Below, one piece after another: positions 8,094 to 16,748 of a stretch of 64,000 bases of DNA. The stretch spans positions 1 through 64,000 of the forward strand of contig NZ_ACEP01000106.1 of assembly GCF_000173975.1 (NCBI RefSeq). Direction: 5' to 3'. The stretch comes from Anaerobutyricum hallii DSM 3353. GTDB taxonomy: Bacteria > Bacillota > Clostridia > Lachnospirales > Lachnospiraceae. Numbering within the stretch: position 1 is the first letter of the stretch; each line of letters starts with the position of its first letter. The notes under the pieces were generated by a model. It saw nothing but the letters and a program-made list of their open reading frames with translations. It had not been told where the DNA came from and did not search any database. The position numbers were made by a program, and so were the translations under genes.

Positions 8094-8217
8094 GGTCCCA
8101 GAGAAGGACAATATATAAAAATGCTTCGTTTCACTGAACTCTTAACACTTGCTTACCGCACTCGTGTTAAGAGCTTGCTCAAAGGCACATTTTTATATAT
8201 TGTCCTTCTCTGGGACC
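8094..8217 (+). repeat. Long hairpin element H1
   Basis: The outer arms 8094-8123 and 8188-8217 are perfectly complementary over 30 bases. An inner 10-bp stem CTCTTAACAC/GTGTTAAGAG is perfect. The unpaired segments follow the family pattern (a CTTCGT..C segment, a GCTT..CGC loop, then CTTGCT...GGCAC). It is preceded at 8087-8094 by AACAGACG, the motif found at the 5' flank of most members. It lies between two co-directional genes. Confidence 0.8.
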
Positions 8218-8371
8218 TGCCCTTGTATGGAGAAAAAATTATTAAAGGGCTGGGAAAAAATAGAGGGATGAGAGAGAGGCATGTTATTTGTTGGTTTTTT
8301 GCTTTCAGGATGCTTTTAAGGAGGAGTATGTATAAAAATTCATATAAAATATAAAATCTAATGAAAAAACC

Positions 8372-8411
8372 TTGACATTTTGTATAATGTGGCATATAGT
8401 TGTATATACAA
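8372..8411 (+). promoter_or_regulatory. Promoter and GntR operator of the first transketolase operon
   Basis: TTGACA (8372-8377) and TATAGT (8395-8400) are spaced by 17 bases. The perfect 12-bp palindrome TTGTATATACAA (8400-8411) begins at the end of the -10 box, an ideal place for a repressor. The same palindrome sits in the promoter at 14548. The nearby GntR protein is the natural candidate to bind both. Confidence 0.75.
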
Positions 8412-8451
8412 GAACGACACGGAATATTTAAGGTGTTGGAGGGGGAGAAAG

Positions 8452-9300
8452 ATGAGAAGGGAGACTATACGCTGTTTGAAAGAAACAGCAGCGAAATGCA
8501 GGCTGAATGTAGTTCGAATGTTGAGAGCCAGTGGTCATGGTCATATTGGAGGAACGTATTCTTCTATAGATATGGTTACCGCATTATATTTTTACAAGAT
8601 GAATGTAAATCCAGAGAAGCCTGATTGGGAGGACAGGGACAGGTTCCTTTTATCAGCAGGACATAAGAGTATGGTACAGTACGCAGTCTTAGCTGAAAAA
8701 GGATATTTTCCAAAAGAAATTCTGGATACATACGGACATTTACATTCTAAGCTGGCAGGACATCCGAATATGCATAAGCTTCCAGGAGTAGAGGCAAGTA
8801 CTGGTGCGTTGGGGCATGGCCTTTCTATTGCGACAGGAATGGCAATGGGATTACGGCTGGATAAGAAGCCATCTAAGGTATACACCATTTTAGGAGATGG
8901 CGAATTAGCGGAAGGTTCTAACTGGGAAGCAGCAGCGGCAGCAGCGCATTATAAACTGGATAATCTTACAGCAATTGTAGATTTTAACGGATTACAGATT
9001 AGTGGTAAGGTTACCGATGTAATGGATTTTACTCCAATTGGAGATAAGTTTAGAGAATTTGGCTGGGCGGTAAGAGAAATTGATGGAAACAATATGGATG
9101 AAATCGTGGAAGCATTTGATGCATTACCATTTGAAGAAGGAAAACCATCTATGATTGTTGCTCATACTGTAAAGGCAAAGGGACTGAAAGAAGGAGAAGG
9201 CAAGGCGTCCTATCATTACTGGAATCCAAGTAAGGAAGATTGTGATGCATTAGAAAAAGATTTGATGGAACAGCTTAGGGGGTATGAAGATGAAATTTGA
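8452..9300 (+). CDS. Transketolase, N-terminal (TPP-binding) subunit
   Basis: A 282-residue large-half subunit of a split transketolase. It carries the thiamine-pyrophosphate motif GDGELAEGSNWEA...N (about 145-175), the early SGHGHIGGTYSSIDM motif, and the LSAGHKSMVQYA block. Together with the next gene it forms a complete enzyme transferring a two-carbon ketol unit. ATG 8452 is chosen because GGAGGGGG lies just upstream. An upstream in-frame ATG lies within the promoter. It is the first gene of an operon with two DeoC-like aldolases and an FGGY kinase, so it probably serves a dedicated sugar rather than the central pentose-phosphate pathway. Confidence 0.88.
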   Translation: MRRETIRCLKETAAKCRLNVVRMLRASGHGHIGGTYSSIDMVTALYFYKMNVNPEKPDWEDRDRFLLSAGHKSMVQYAVLAEKGYFPKEILDTYGHLHSKLAGHPNMHKLPGVEASTGALGHGLSIATGMAMGLRLDKKPSKVYTILGDGELAEGSNWEAAAAAAHYKLDNLTAIVDFNGLQISGKVTDVMDFTPIGDKFREFGWAVREIDGNNMDEIVEAFDALPFEEGKPSMIVAHTVKAKGLKEGEGKASYHYWNPSKEDCDALEKDLMEQLRGYEDEI

Positions 9301-10246
9301 TAATTACATGGACCCGAGAAAAACATTTGGAAAAGCTGTGACACAGGAGGCGGAAAAGAATGAGGATATTGTTGTTCTTTCTGCCGACAGTGGTAAAAGT
9401 TCTGGATTTGGAGAATTCATTGAGAAATATCCAGACAGATATTTTGAATGTGGAATCATGGAACAGGGAGTCATCGGAATTTCCTCTGGACTGGCCACTA
9501 CAGGAAAAGTACCTGTTTTTTGTGCAATCGCACCGTTTGTAACGGCAAGACCATTTGAAATGTTTCGAAATGATCTTGGATACATGAAGCAGAATGTAAA
9601 GGTAGTAGGCCGAAACTGTGGGATTACTTATTCCGATCTTGGTGCGACACATCATTCGTTAGAAGATTTTGCAATTGTTCGAATGATTCCGGGAGTTACT
9701 ATTTTAGCACCGCAGGATCCATATGAGATTGAAGAAGCAGTAAAGGCAATGCTTTCCATGAATGGCCCGGTTTATATGCGAATCGGAAACCCAAAGATTC
9801 CGGTACTTTTTGAAAGAGAACCATTTGTCATTGGAAAAGGACGTAAGATTACAGAAGGCGAGGCACTTACGTTAATCACGACAGGTTCAATGACAATGGC
9901 AGCAATGGAGGCAGTAGAGCGATTAGAAGAGGAAGGCATCCAGGTGGAACATATAGGAATGCCGACTGTGTGGCCGATTGATGCAGAGCTTATTTGTGAT
10001 TCTGTAAAGAAAACAGGCAGAGTCATGACGATAGAGGAACATTATATCAAAGGTGGATTGGGAACAATTGTCATGGAAACATTGAATGATAATGGTATAA
10101 ACGTTCCGATAAAAATGCATGGAATTCCGCACTGCTATGCCAGCAATGGCCCTTATAATGAACTGATGGCTTATTATAAGTTAGATGCAGATGGAGTTTA
10201 TGGGGGTATAAAAGAATTTTTAAAAAATGAGGAGGGTAACAAATGA
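9290..10246 (+). CDS. Transketolase, C-terminal subunit
   Basis: A 318-residue partner of the preceding gene. It has the pyrimidine-binding domain (FGEFIEKYPDRYFECGIMEQGVIG, with the catalytic Glu in the EQG motif), the central AHHSLEDFAIVR-type segment, and the C-terminal transketolase domain with EEHYIKGGLG. ATG 9290 is preferred over 9284 because the GGGGG Shine-Dalgarno run ends at 9282. It overlaps the upstream gene by 11 bases and the next gene by 4, so translation is coupled along the operon. Confidence 0.88.
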   Translation: MKFDNYMDPRKTFGKAVTQEAEKNEDIVVLSADSGKSSGFGEFIEKYPDRYFECGIMEQGVIGISSGLATTGKVPVFCAIAPFVTARPFEMFRNDLGYMKQNVKVVGRNCGITYSDLGATHHSLEDFAIVRMIPGVTILAPQDPYEIEEAVKAMLSMNGPVYMRIGNPKIPVLFEREPFVIGKGRKITEGEALTLITTGSMTMAAMEAVERLEEEGIQVEHIGMPTVWPIDAELICDSVKKTGRVMTIEEHYIKGGLGTIVMETLNDNGINVPIKMHGIPHCYASNGPYNELMAYYKLDADGVYGGIKEFLKNEEGNK

Positions 10247-10968
10247 TTGATTTTTCAAAGATTAAATCCAAAAAAGAAGTAGGAAAGTGTTTTGACTATG
10301 CTATTTTACCGAAACAGACAACAGAGCAGACTATCCGTGACTGCTGTAAAGAAGCAATTAAGTATAATTGTAAGGCATTTTGTTTTTCATCTTCTTATTG
10401 GACTCCAATTGTAGCAGAAGAATTAAAGGGGACGGATATCCTGGTTGGAGCAGCGATCGGATTCCCATTTGGACAGCAGACAAGTGCAGTAAAAGCATTT
10501 GAGACAGAAGAAGCCGTTCGTATGGGTGCAACAGTGCTTGATAACTGTATGAATGTTGGAGCATTAAAAGATAAAAGATACGATGAGATTAAACAGGAAT
10601 TTAAAGAGTATGTAGAAGCTGCACAGGGCGTAATGACGAAGATGATTATTGAAGTATGCTACCTGACAGATGACGAGATTAAGGCAGCATGTGAGCTTTG
10701 TATTGAGGCTGGAATTGACTGGGTTAAATCTTCCACAGGACAGTATGCAGGACCAACTCTCGAGCAGGTAATCTTAATGGCTGACTGTTGTAAGGGAACA
10801 AATACAAGAGTAAAAGTATCTGGTGTAAAAGATCCAAGACCACAGAACGCATATGTATTCTTAAGAGCAGGAGCAGACCTTATCGGAACAAGACAGGCTC
10901 CACAGATTATTGATTCCTTTGATACAATGAGAAAGATTGGAATTATTCCTCCATATGAAGGAGAATAA
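10243..10968 (+). CDS. DeoC-like class I aldolase, paralog 1
   Basis: A 241-residue TIM-barrel aldolase related to deoxyribose-phosphate aldolase. The Schiff-base lysine motif WVKSSTGQ and the second lysine (VKVSGVKDPRP) are present, as is the Asp-containing VLDNCMNVG. The usual GGxR phosphate-binding turn of true DeoC is replaced by GVKDPRP, which suggests a different substrate. It starts within the stop codon of the transketolase gene (ATGA). A close paralog follows immediately, so the two may form a hetero-oligomer or act on different stereoisomers. Confidence 0.8.
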   Translation: MIDFSKIKSKKEVGKCFDYAILPKQTTEQTIRDCCKEAIKYNCKAFCFSSSYWTPIVAEELKGTDILVGAAIGFPFGQQTSAVKAFETEEAVRMGATVLDNCMNVGALKDKRYDEIKQEFKEYVEAAQGVMTKMIIEVCYLTDDEIKAACELCIEAGIDWVKSSTGQYAGPTLEQVILMADCCKGTNTRVKVSGVKDPRPQNAYVFLRAGADLIGTRQAPQIIDSFDTMRKIGIIPPYEGE

Positions 10969-11020
10969 ATAATAGCAAAGTATAGATGATTTGAAGATAT
11001 GAAAACGGGAGGGCAAAGTT

Positions 11021-11746
11021 ATGGTTGATTTATCTAAAATGACAAAATGGGATATGGGTAAATTATTTGATTTCTCTGTATTACCAAAACAGTCAACAGA
11101 AGCAGACATCAGAAGAGGGTGTCAGATTGCAAAAGAATATAACTGTAAAGCATTTTGTTTTTCATCTTCTGAATGGACTCCAATTGTAGCAGAAGAGTTA
11201 AAGGGAACAGATATCATGGTCGGAGCAGCGATCGGATTTCCATTTGGCCAGCAGTCAAGTGCGGTTAAGGCTTTTGAGACAGCTGAAGCGGTACGTTTAG
11301 GAGCAACAGTACTTGATAACTGTATGAACGTTGGAGATTTAAAAGATAAAAAATACGATAAGATTCTTGCAGAATTTAAAGAGTATGTGGATGCCGCACA
11401 GGGCGTAATGACAAAAATGATTATTGAGACCTGTTTCCTTACAAAAGAGGAAATCGTGACGGCAACAAAGTTAGTCTGTGAAGCAGGAATTGACTGGGTT
11501 AAAACATCTACAGGCCAGTATGGCGGGCCATCTGTTCAGGATGTTATGCTCATGGTAGATGCAGTAAAGGGAACAAAGACAAAGGTAAAGGTTGCGGGAG
11601 TGAAGGACCCAAGACCACAGAATGCGTTCTGTTTCATTCAGGCGGGGGCTGAATTGATTGGAACAAGAGCCGCAGTAGAAATTCTTGATGCAGTAGATGA
11701 TTTAAGAAAAATCGGCTTAATACCAGCGTACACAGGAGATAAATAA
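11021..11746 (+). CDS. DeoC-like class I aldolase, paralog 2
   Basis: A 241-residue protein of the same length as its upstream neighbour and similar to it throughout. For example, both contain WTPIVAEELKGTDI and VGAAIGFPFGQQ. The catalytic lysines are retained (WVKTSTGQ and VKVAGVKDPRP). The pair is clearly a tandem duplication that has been kept intact. It has its own ribosome binding site (GGGAGGGC, 52-base gap), and it is followed by a 196-base spacer before the kinase. The substrate is unknown. A ketose- or aldose-phosphate handled together with the split transketolase is inferred. Confidence 0.8.
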   Translation: MVDLSKMTKWDMGKLFDFSVLPKQSTEADIRRGCQIAKEYNCKAFCFSSSEWTPIVAEELKGTDIMVGAAIGFPFGQQSSAVKAFETAEAVRLGATVLDNCMNVGDLKDKKYDKILAEFKEYVDAAQGVMTKMIIETCFLTKEEIVTATKLVCEAGIDWVKTSTGQYGGPSVQDVMLMVDAVKGTKTKVKVAGVKDPRPQNAFCFIQAGAELIGTRAAVEILDAVDDLRKIGLIPAYTGDK

Positions 11747-11942
11747 GAATAAGCCGATAATTTAATATAAGGCGGCAGGCCGATATATTAAGAAAAAATA
11801 CGGTTTATACATAAGGACAATATAAGGTGCTTGAACCGAGATAAGGTATAAGGGAAATACCAGTAGAGATACAAACGATATATCTTTGGAGGAGGTATTC
11901 GTTCATTTACGGAGACGTTAATTGAATAGGGAGGAGTTACAT

Positions 11943-13460
11943 ATGGCACAGTATTTAGTAGGATTAGACGGGGGAACTACAGGTTGTAAAACATGTATCT
12001 TTGATCTTGATGGAAAGTTAGTAGGAAGCGATTATCGTGAATATCCTTCTTATTATCCAGAACCAGGATGGGTAGAGCAGACTACGGAAGACTTACTTCC
12101 TAACTTTTATGACAGTATCAAGACAGCAATTAATAAATCTGGAATTAATCCGGAAGATATTATTGGATTTGGATTCTCAAGCCAGGGTTCCGTAATCGGA
12201 ATGTTAGATGAGAACGGCGAATTATTAAGACCTTGGGTTGGATGGCAGGATCTTCGAGGTGAGGGCGAAGGTATTGAATACCTGACAAGCCGTATTCCAA
12301 GAAGCGAGATCTACAAACAGACAGGTGACCCGGTAGGAACTACTTTTTCCAATGCAAAACTGGCATGGCTGAAATTACATGAGCCGGAAAACTGGGAAAA
12401 GACAGCATTATTCTCCACAATGCAGGACTATTTCTTAAAGCAGTTCGGAGCAGATGATTACTATACCGATTATTCTTCTGCAAGCCGTGAGGGAATGATG
12501 GATGTTGATAACGAGTGTTGGTCAAAAGAAATGCATGATATTTTGGGAATCGACCTTTCAAAACGTGCAAAGATCGTGAAAGAACCAGGAAAAGTTGTAG
12601 GTCATATCGGAAAAGAAGTTTCGGAAAAGTCAGGACTTCCAGTAGGCACACCAATCTGTATGGGCGCACATGACCAGAACTGCTGTACATTCGGTGCGGG
12701 CGCAGTTGATGACGGAACTGCTGTTTTGGTAATGGGAACATTTGGCTCCTGTTTCGTAGTATCTGATAAATCCATTCGTGATCCAAAAGAAAGACTTGTA
12801 GTAAAAGGAAATCATGGATGCGGAAACTTCACCATTGAAGCATTTTCCAATACTGCTGCTTCCTCATACCGCTGGTATAGAGATACGTTCTGCGACTATG
12901 AAAAACTCATGGCAAAAGAACAGGGAGAAGACCCATATGATTTAATTAATAAACAGATCGCAACTTCACCGATTGGAGCAAATGGTATTACCTTCCTTTC
13001 ATTTCTTCAGGGTGCTGGAGGAGCAAGAATCAATGGAAAAGCAAGAGGAACTTTTGTAGGAATGACACTTGGAACAAGAAAAGCAGACATGGCCCGCGCC
13101 GTTATGGAAGGAATCTGTTATGAAATGTATGATATTATTCGTGCAGAGGAAAATTCTGGAATTAAGATTGACAAGATTCGCCTGGCCGGTGGTGCTGCAA
13201 AATCCCCATTATGGTGTCAGATGATGGCAGACATTTTCAAACATCCAATCCAGATTCTTGAAAATGGAGAGGCAGGATGTCTTGGAGCAGCTCTTTACGC
13301 AGGTGTTGGAGTAGGCGCTTATAAAGACTGTCATGAGGCAGCAAAAGTAGCCAGAACTACAAAAGAATACACCCCTAATCCAGATAACTACGCAGCCTAT
13401 GATGCGGCTTATAAGAGATTTTGTGATGTATATGATGCTTTAGATAAGAAGATTTTCTAA
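11943..13460 (+). CDS. FGGY-family carbohydrate kinase
   Basis: A 505-residue sugar kinase. It begins with the phosphate-1 motif VGLDGGTTGCKT and has the GFGFSSQGS segment, the catalytic-region Asp in GAHDQNC, the adenosine-binding motif LAGGAAKSPLWCQMMADIF and the late GCLGAALYAGVG. These are the FGGY hallmarks, closest in style to xylulose-type kinases. ATG 11943 is chosen because GGGAGGAG (11929-11936) lies 6 bases upstream. A TTG at 11922 is less likely. It probably phosphorylates the sugar that the transketolase and aldolases then cleave. Confidence 0.88.
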   Translation: MAQYLVGLDGGTTGCKTCIFDLDGKLVGSDYREYPSYYPEPGWVEQTTEDLLPNFYDSIKTAINKSGINPEDIIGFGFSSQGSVIGMLDENGELLRPWVGWQDLRGEGEGIEYLTSRIPRSEIYKQTGDPVGTTFSNAKLAWLKLHEPENWEKTALFSTMQDYFLKQFGADDYYTDYSSASREGMMDVDNECWSKEMHDILGIDLSKRAKIVKEPGKVVGHIGKEVSEKSGLPVGTPICMGAHDQNCCTFGAGAVDDGTAVLVMGTFGSCFVVSDKSIRDPKERLVVKGNHGCGNFTIEAFSNTAASSYRWYRDTFCDYEKLMAKEQGEDPYDLINKQIATSPIGANGITFLSFLQGAGGARINGKARGTFVGMTLGTRKADMARAVMEGICYEMYDIIRAEENSGIKIDKIRLAGGAAKSPLWCQMMADIFKHPIQILENGEAGCLGAALYAGVGVGAYKDCHEAAKVARTTKEYTPNPDNYAAYDAAYKRFCDVYDALDKKIF

Positions 13461-13516
13461 AAAATAATAGCATTTAAATAATCGTATTTAGTATATCTGA
13501 TTTTTAAAAAGAATGA

Positions 13517-13557
13517 AAAGCCGCGCCTGGGTATCATGTGCCTGGGCGCGGCTTTTT
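13517..13557 (+). terminator. Rho-independent terminator of the kinase operon
   Basis: AAAAGCCGCGCC pairs with GGGCGCGGCTTTT around a 15-base loop, followed by a T-run. It separates the operon from the regulator gene. Confidence 0.88.
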
Positions 13558-13630
13558 GATATATTTATTCATTTATTTATAAATTATATTACAGATAACT
13601 ATGAAAAAATGGCAGATATATTAGTATAAC

Positions 13631-13659
13631 TTGACTATTATTAGATATTATTTTATAGT
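13631..13659 (+). promoter_or_regulatory. Promoter of the GntR regulator gene
   Basis: TTGACT (13631-13636) and TATAGT (13654-13659) are spaced by 17 bases. No TTGTATATACAA palindrome is present, so the regulator gene is probably not autorepressed through that site. Confidence 0.6.
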
Positions 13660-13692
13660 TTATTATAAGATTGTACAGGTAAGGAGAAAAAT

Positions 13693-14415
13693 ATGTTAGA
13701 GAAAAATAGTCCAAAACCATTGTACCAACAGTTAAAAGATATTCTCGTTGATGCAATAGATTCTGAAAAGTGGAAAGCGAATGAAAAGATTCCATCAGAG
13801 AATGAATTGAGTTCTATTTATGGACTGAGCAGAATGACGGTCCGTTCTGTACTTACCGATCTGGTAAAAGAAGGCCTTCTTTACAGAGTGCAGGGAAAGG
13901 GAACGTTTGTTGCAGAGAAGATTGTGACAGTCAGTCCATCCTATATCGGTATTCGTGAGCAGTTAGAGAAGATGGGATATGAGGTTGAGACAAGGATTGT
14001 TGAATGTCAGGAAGAGCGTTCAAGTGAGACAGTAGCTAAAAAGCTCAATCTTTTACCAGGAGAGTCTGTATTTAAGATTAAGAGAGTTCGTTATATTAAG
14101 GGAGATCCGATCAGTCTTCATATATCTTATATTAATGCAAGATACAAAGAAAAGCTAACAGTAGAGATGTTAGAGAAAGAACAGCTTTGTGTGCTTTTGA
14201 GCGAGAACTATGGGATTCACAAAAAGAAAGTATCCGAAACATTAGAATCTGTGGTTGCTTCTAACGAAGAAGCAGAACTTTTAGCGGTAGAAAAAGGTCA
14301 CCCATTATTATTGTTAAGGGATGTTCTTTATGATGAGATTAGCCGCCCATATGAATATACGAAAGTCGTATTTCGTGGAGACCGAATTAAAATCCGTTTA
14401 CAGTATGAGGAATAA
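13693..14415 (+). CDS. GntR-family transcriptional regulator (UTRA effector domain)
   Basis: A 240-residue regulator. The winged helix-turn-helix (about 1-75) has the characteristic PLYQQLKDILVDAI and NELSSIYGLSRMTVRSVLTDL stretches. Residues about 85-238 form a UTRA ligand-binding domain (RVRYIKGDPISLHISYIN, then the YEYTKVVFRGDR C-terminus). HutC-type regulators respond to sugar phosphates or related metabolites. Two promoters in this region share a perfect TTGTATATACAA palindrome, so this protein likely represses both the transketolase operon and the class II aldolase-PHP operon and is relieved by a pathway intermediate (inference). Confidence 0.87.
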   Translation: MLEKNSPKPLYQQLKDILVDAIDSEKWKANEKIPSENELSSIYGLSRMTVRSVLTDLVKEGLLYRVQGKGTFVAEKIVTVSPSYIGIREQLEKMGYEVETRIVECQEERSSETVAKKLNLLPGESVFKIKRVRYIKGDPISLHISYINARYKEKLTVEMLEKEQLCVLLSENYGIHKKKVSETLESVVASNEEAELLAVEKGHPLLLLRDVLYDEISRPYEYTKVVFRGDRIKIRLQYEE

Positions 14416-14458
14416 AGACGATAGAATAGATGTATTAATGATTAGAAAGAATAGCGTC

Positions 14459-14532
14459 AGAGCGTGTTTGAAAAATCATTCCTGCAACCTTCACGCCTCA
14501 ATTTGCAGAAAGTATTCTTTAAATATGCTGTA
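14459..14532 (+). mobile_element. Internally deleted MITE, copy 2
   Basis: The left terminus AGAGCGTGTTTGAAAAAT is intact and followed by family sequence. About 90 bases of interior are missing, and the right end is decayed (AAATATGCTGTA). It lies just downstream of the GntR gene. Confidence 0.7.
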
Positions 14533-14547
14533 GTGTGAATTTATATA

Positions 14548-14576
14548 TTGACTTGTATATACAAGTATGATATTAT
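14548..14576 (+). promoter_or_regulatory. Promoter with GntR operator for the aldolase-PHP operon
   Basis: TTGACT (14548-14553) and TATTAT (14571-14576) are spaced by 17 bases. The perfect 14-bp palindrome CTTGTATATACAAG (14552-14565) lies inside the spacer, so a bound repressor would block RNA polymerase. Its 12-bp core is identical to the site at 8400. Confidence 0.78.
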
Positions 14577-14619
14577 GGGACTATCAAAAGAGAATATAAG
14601 TTAAATATTGTTATGGGAA

Positions 14620-14783
14620 TATGTACTCGTGGAGTCTTTCCCGCACTTGATTTTACGGCTGATTTTCCGCCAGCTGCACCCGGATTTTATCAACGTACGC
14701 ACTGCGTACACCTCAAAAATCTGGGCACAACTGACAAAAATTTTCTTACAAAATCAAGCACAAAAAGATTCCGAGAGTGCATG
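14620..14783. repeat. Long leader hairpin with ATGyACTC...GAGTGCAT ends
   Basis: A roughly 164-base imperfect hairpin in the leader of the class II aldolase gene. The ends pair as ATGTACTC/GAGTGCAT. A TTGATTTT/AAAATCAA stem follows, then a longer CAGCTGCACCCGGATTTT/AAAATCTGGGCACAACTG stem around a GTACGCACTGCGTAC loop. Its right end (AAAAAGATTCCGAGAGTGCAT split at 14763) recurs at 26472, so it is a dispersed element. It could also affect leader RNA structure. Confidence 0.55.
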
Positions 14784-14804
14784 ACAAAATAAGGAGGAAA
14801 CATC

Positions 14805-15650
14805 ATGAAAAATAACAGATTTATGAATGTACTGTTAAAGGCAAAAGAAGAGAATATCGCAGTAGGAGCAGTAAATATTTTTAATTATCTGACAGCAGAG
14901 GCAGCAGTAAAAGCAGCAGAGGAAATCGGTGTTAACCTGATTATCCAGACATCTGCGGGGACAGTAGAACATTTTGGAGCGCAGAAGCTTTATGATATTG
15001 TGGACGCTGCGAGAAAAGGTGCGAAAATAGAAGTTGCATTACATCTTGATCACTGCCGTAATAAAGAACTTGGAAAGCTTTGCGCAGATACTGGATGGGA
15101 CAGCATTATGATGGACTTTTCTCATCTGCCATTTGAAGAAAATATCGCAAATACAAGAGAGATGGCAGAATATGCACATAGCAGGAATGTTGCGATTGAG
15201 GGAGAAATCGGAGTTATTTCCGGTGTGGAAGAAGAAATTGTAAGTGATGAAGCCGTTGGTGCTGACTTTGAAGAGACGATGGAATTTGTAGAGCGCTCCC
15301 AGATTGATGCGGTAGCACCGGCAATCGGTACAGCGCATGGTATTTATCACGGTGTTCCTAAAATTAATTTTGAACTCGTTGAGAAACTTGGAAAAGAAAA
15401 AACTCCAGTCGTAATTCACGGCGGTTCTGGATTATCTGCAGAAACATTTACCCGTCTTATCGAACTTGGCGGAAGAAAGGTAAACATTTCTACATTAGTG
15501 AAGAATGCGTACCTTGATAAGACAAAAGAACTCATTCTTTCCGGTGAAAAGTTTGCGCCGATTCCATTTGATACCGAAGTGGAAAATGCGGTAAAAGAAG
15601 AAGTGAAGAAGCATCTGGAAGTATTTTCGGGAAAGAGAACAAGTTTCTAG
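14805..15650 (+). CDS. Class II fructose-bisphosphate aldolase family protein
   Basis: A 281-residue zinc-dependent aldolase of the Fba/GatY/KbaY family. Metal and active-site motifs are visible: HLDHC (about 82-86), EGEIG (about 133-137), GTAHGIYHG (about 177-185) and VIHGGSGL (about 203-210). The length is that of the tagatose/ketose-bisphosphate aldolase subgroup rather than long bacterial Fba. It is the first gene of the second GntR-controlled transcript and likely cleaves the phosphorylated sugar into triose phosphates. The exact substrate is not determinable here. Confidence 0.83.
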   Translation: MKNNRFMNVLLKAKEENIAVGAVNIFNYLTAEAAVKAAEEIGVNLIIQTSAGTVEHFGAQKLYDIVDAARKGAKIEVALHLDHCRNKELGKLCADTGWDSIMMDFSHLPFEENIANTREMAEYAHSRNVAIEGEIGVISGVEEEIVSDEAVGADFEETMEFVERSQIDAVAPAIGTAHGIYHGVPKINFELVEKLGKEKTPVVIHGGSGLSAETFTRLIELGGRKVNISTLVKNAYLDKTKELILSGEKFAPIPFDTEVENAVKEEVKKHLEVFSGKRTSF

Positions 15651-15682
15651 TTTAAAATACACGTTTTCAGGGAGGGAAAAGT

Positions 15683-16624
15683 ATGCTGGCAAATTATGAA
15701 TGTGATTTACATGGACATACCAATCGTTCTGATGGAAATGACAGTCCTGTAGAGTATATTCGACACGCGGTACATCGCGGTGTGAAGATTTTGGCAATAA
15801 CAGACCATGATATTGTTCCGCCAGAGATGATAGAGTTAGGCGGGGGCAAAAGACAGGAGATTACGGCCTACGCAAAAGGTATTGGAGTTGAACTTCTCAG
15901 AGGAATTGAGATTTCCTGTGAGACATATATTGATGATGTACATCTTGTCTGTCTTGGCTGTGACTGGAATGCCCCATATTTTAAAGAATTAGATGAATTT
16001 ACGATTAACAGTAAGGTCAACAGTTACCGTAAGCTGATTGATCTTCTGAACGAGCAGGGAATGGAAATGACCTGGGAGGAAGTTCTTCAGAATAACGGTT
16101 ACCCAGTCCAGGAGCAGTTTGTTCAAAAGAAAATGATTTTTGAACTTATGGCGAGAAAAGGCTATATGGAAAGCTGGAAAGAAGCAAAGTTATATGTGAA
16201 AAACAGTAAGGAAGTTAGCGTGAAGAGAGAGAAGCCGGATGCAGTTTCTGTTATCAAAGAGATTCATAAACTTGGCGGTATCATTATACTGGCGCATCCG
16301 TATCTTATTTCTGAGCCGGTATCTTATAAAGGAAAAGAGATGTCCAGACAGGAATTTATAGAGGTTTTAATTGAAGCTGGACTTGATGGAATCGAAGCTT
16401 CTTACACATATGATAAGACCAGTTACGGCGGCACGATGACAAAGGACGAGATAAAAAAAGAAGTGATAGAACGTTATGCAGGCCGTGGCTTAATTATTTC
16501 CGGCGGTTCCGATTATCATGCGGATGGAAAGAAAGGTGTAAAGAATCCCCGGGAAATTGGAGAGTGTGGAATTACCAGAGAGGATTTCATGAAATATGAG
16601 AAATTAGTGCGGATTTTGCCGTAA
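15683..16624 (+). CDS. PHP-domain phosphoesterase
   Basis: A 313-residue PHP-family protein with trinuclear metal-site motifs: DLHGHTNRSDG (His pair, about 8-18), ITDHD (about 37-41), then ILAHPYL (about 207) and GGSDYHADG (about 278). Relatives hydrolyse phosphate esters such as nucleotides or sugar phosphates (for example 5'-3' nucleoside phosphatases). It follows the class II aldolase by 32 bases and shares its promoter, so a phosphosugar substrate from the same pathway is plausible. The long insertion around residues 95-200 is also found in larger family members. Confidence 0.8.
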   Translation: MLANYECDLHGHTNRSDGNDSPVEYIRHAVHRGVKILAITDHDIVPPEMIELGGGKRQEITAYAKGIGVELLRGIEISCETYIDDVHLVCLGCDWNAPYFKELDEFTINSKVNSYRKLIDLLNEQGMEMTWEEVLQNNGYPVQEQFVQKKMIFELMARKGYMESWKEAKLYVKNSKEVSVKREKPDAVSVIKEIHKLGGIIILAHPYLISEPVSYKGKEMSRQEFIEVLIEAGLDGIEASYTYDKTSYGGTMTKDEIKKEVIERYAGRGLIISGGSDYHADGKKGVKNPREIGECGITREDFMKYEKLVRILP

Positions 16625-16748
16625 AAAGGGAAAATTTTTGTAAATGTTACATCTTAATTATTTTAAAATCCAGTGTTCAAAAGCTTTTCAATGTGCTAGA
16701 ATAAGGCGTGAAATGAATTAAAATGAGCTTTTGAAAGGATGAATTATA

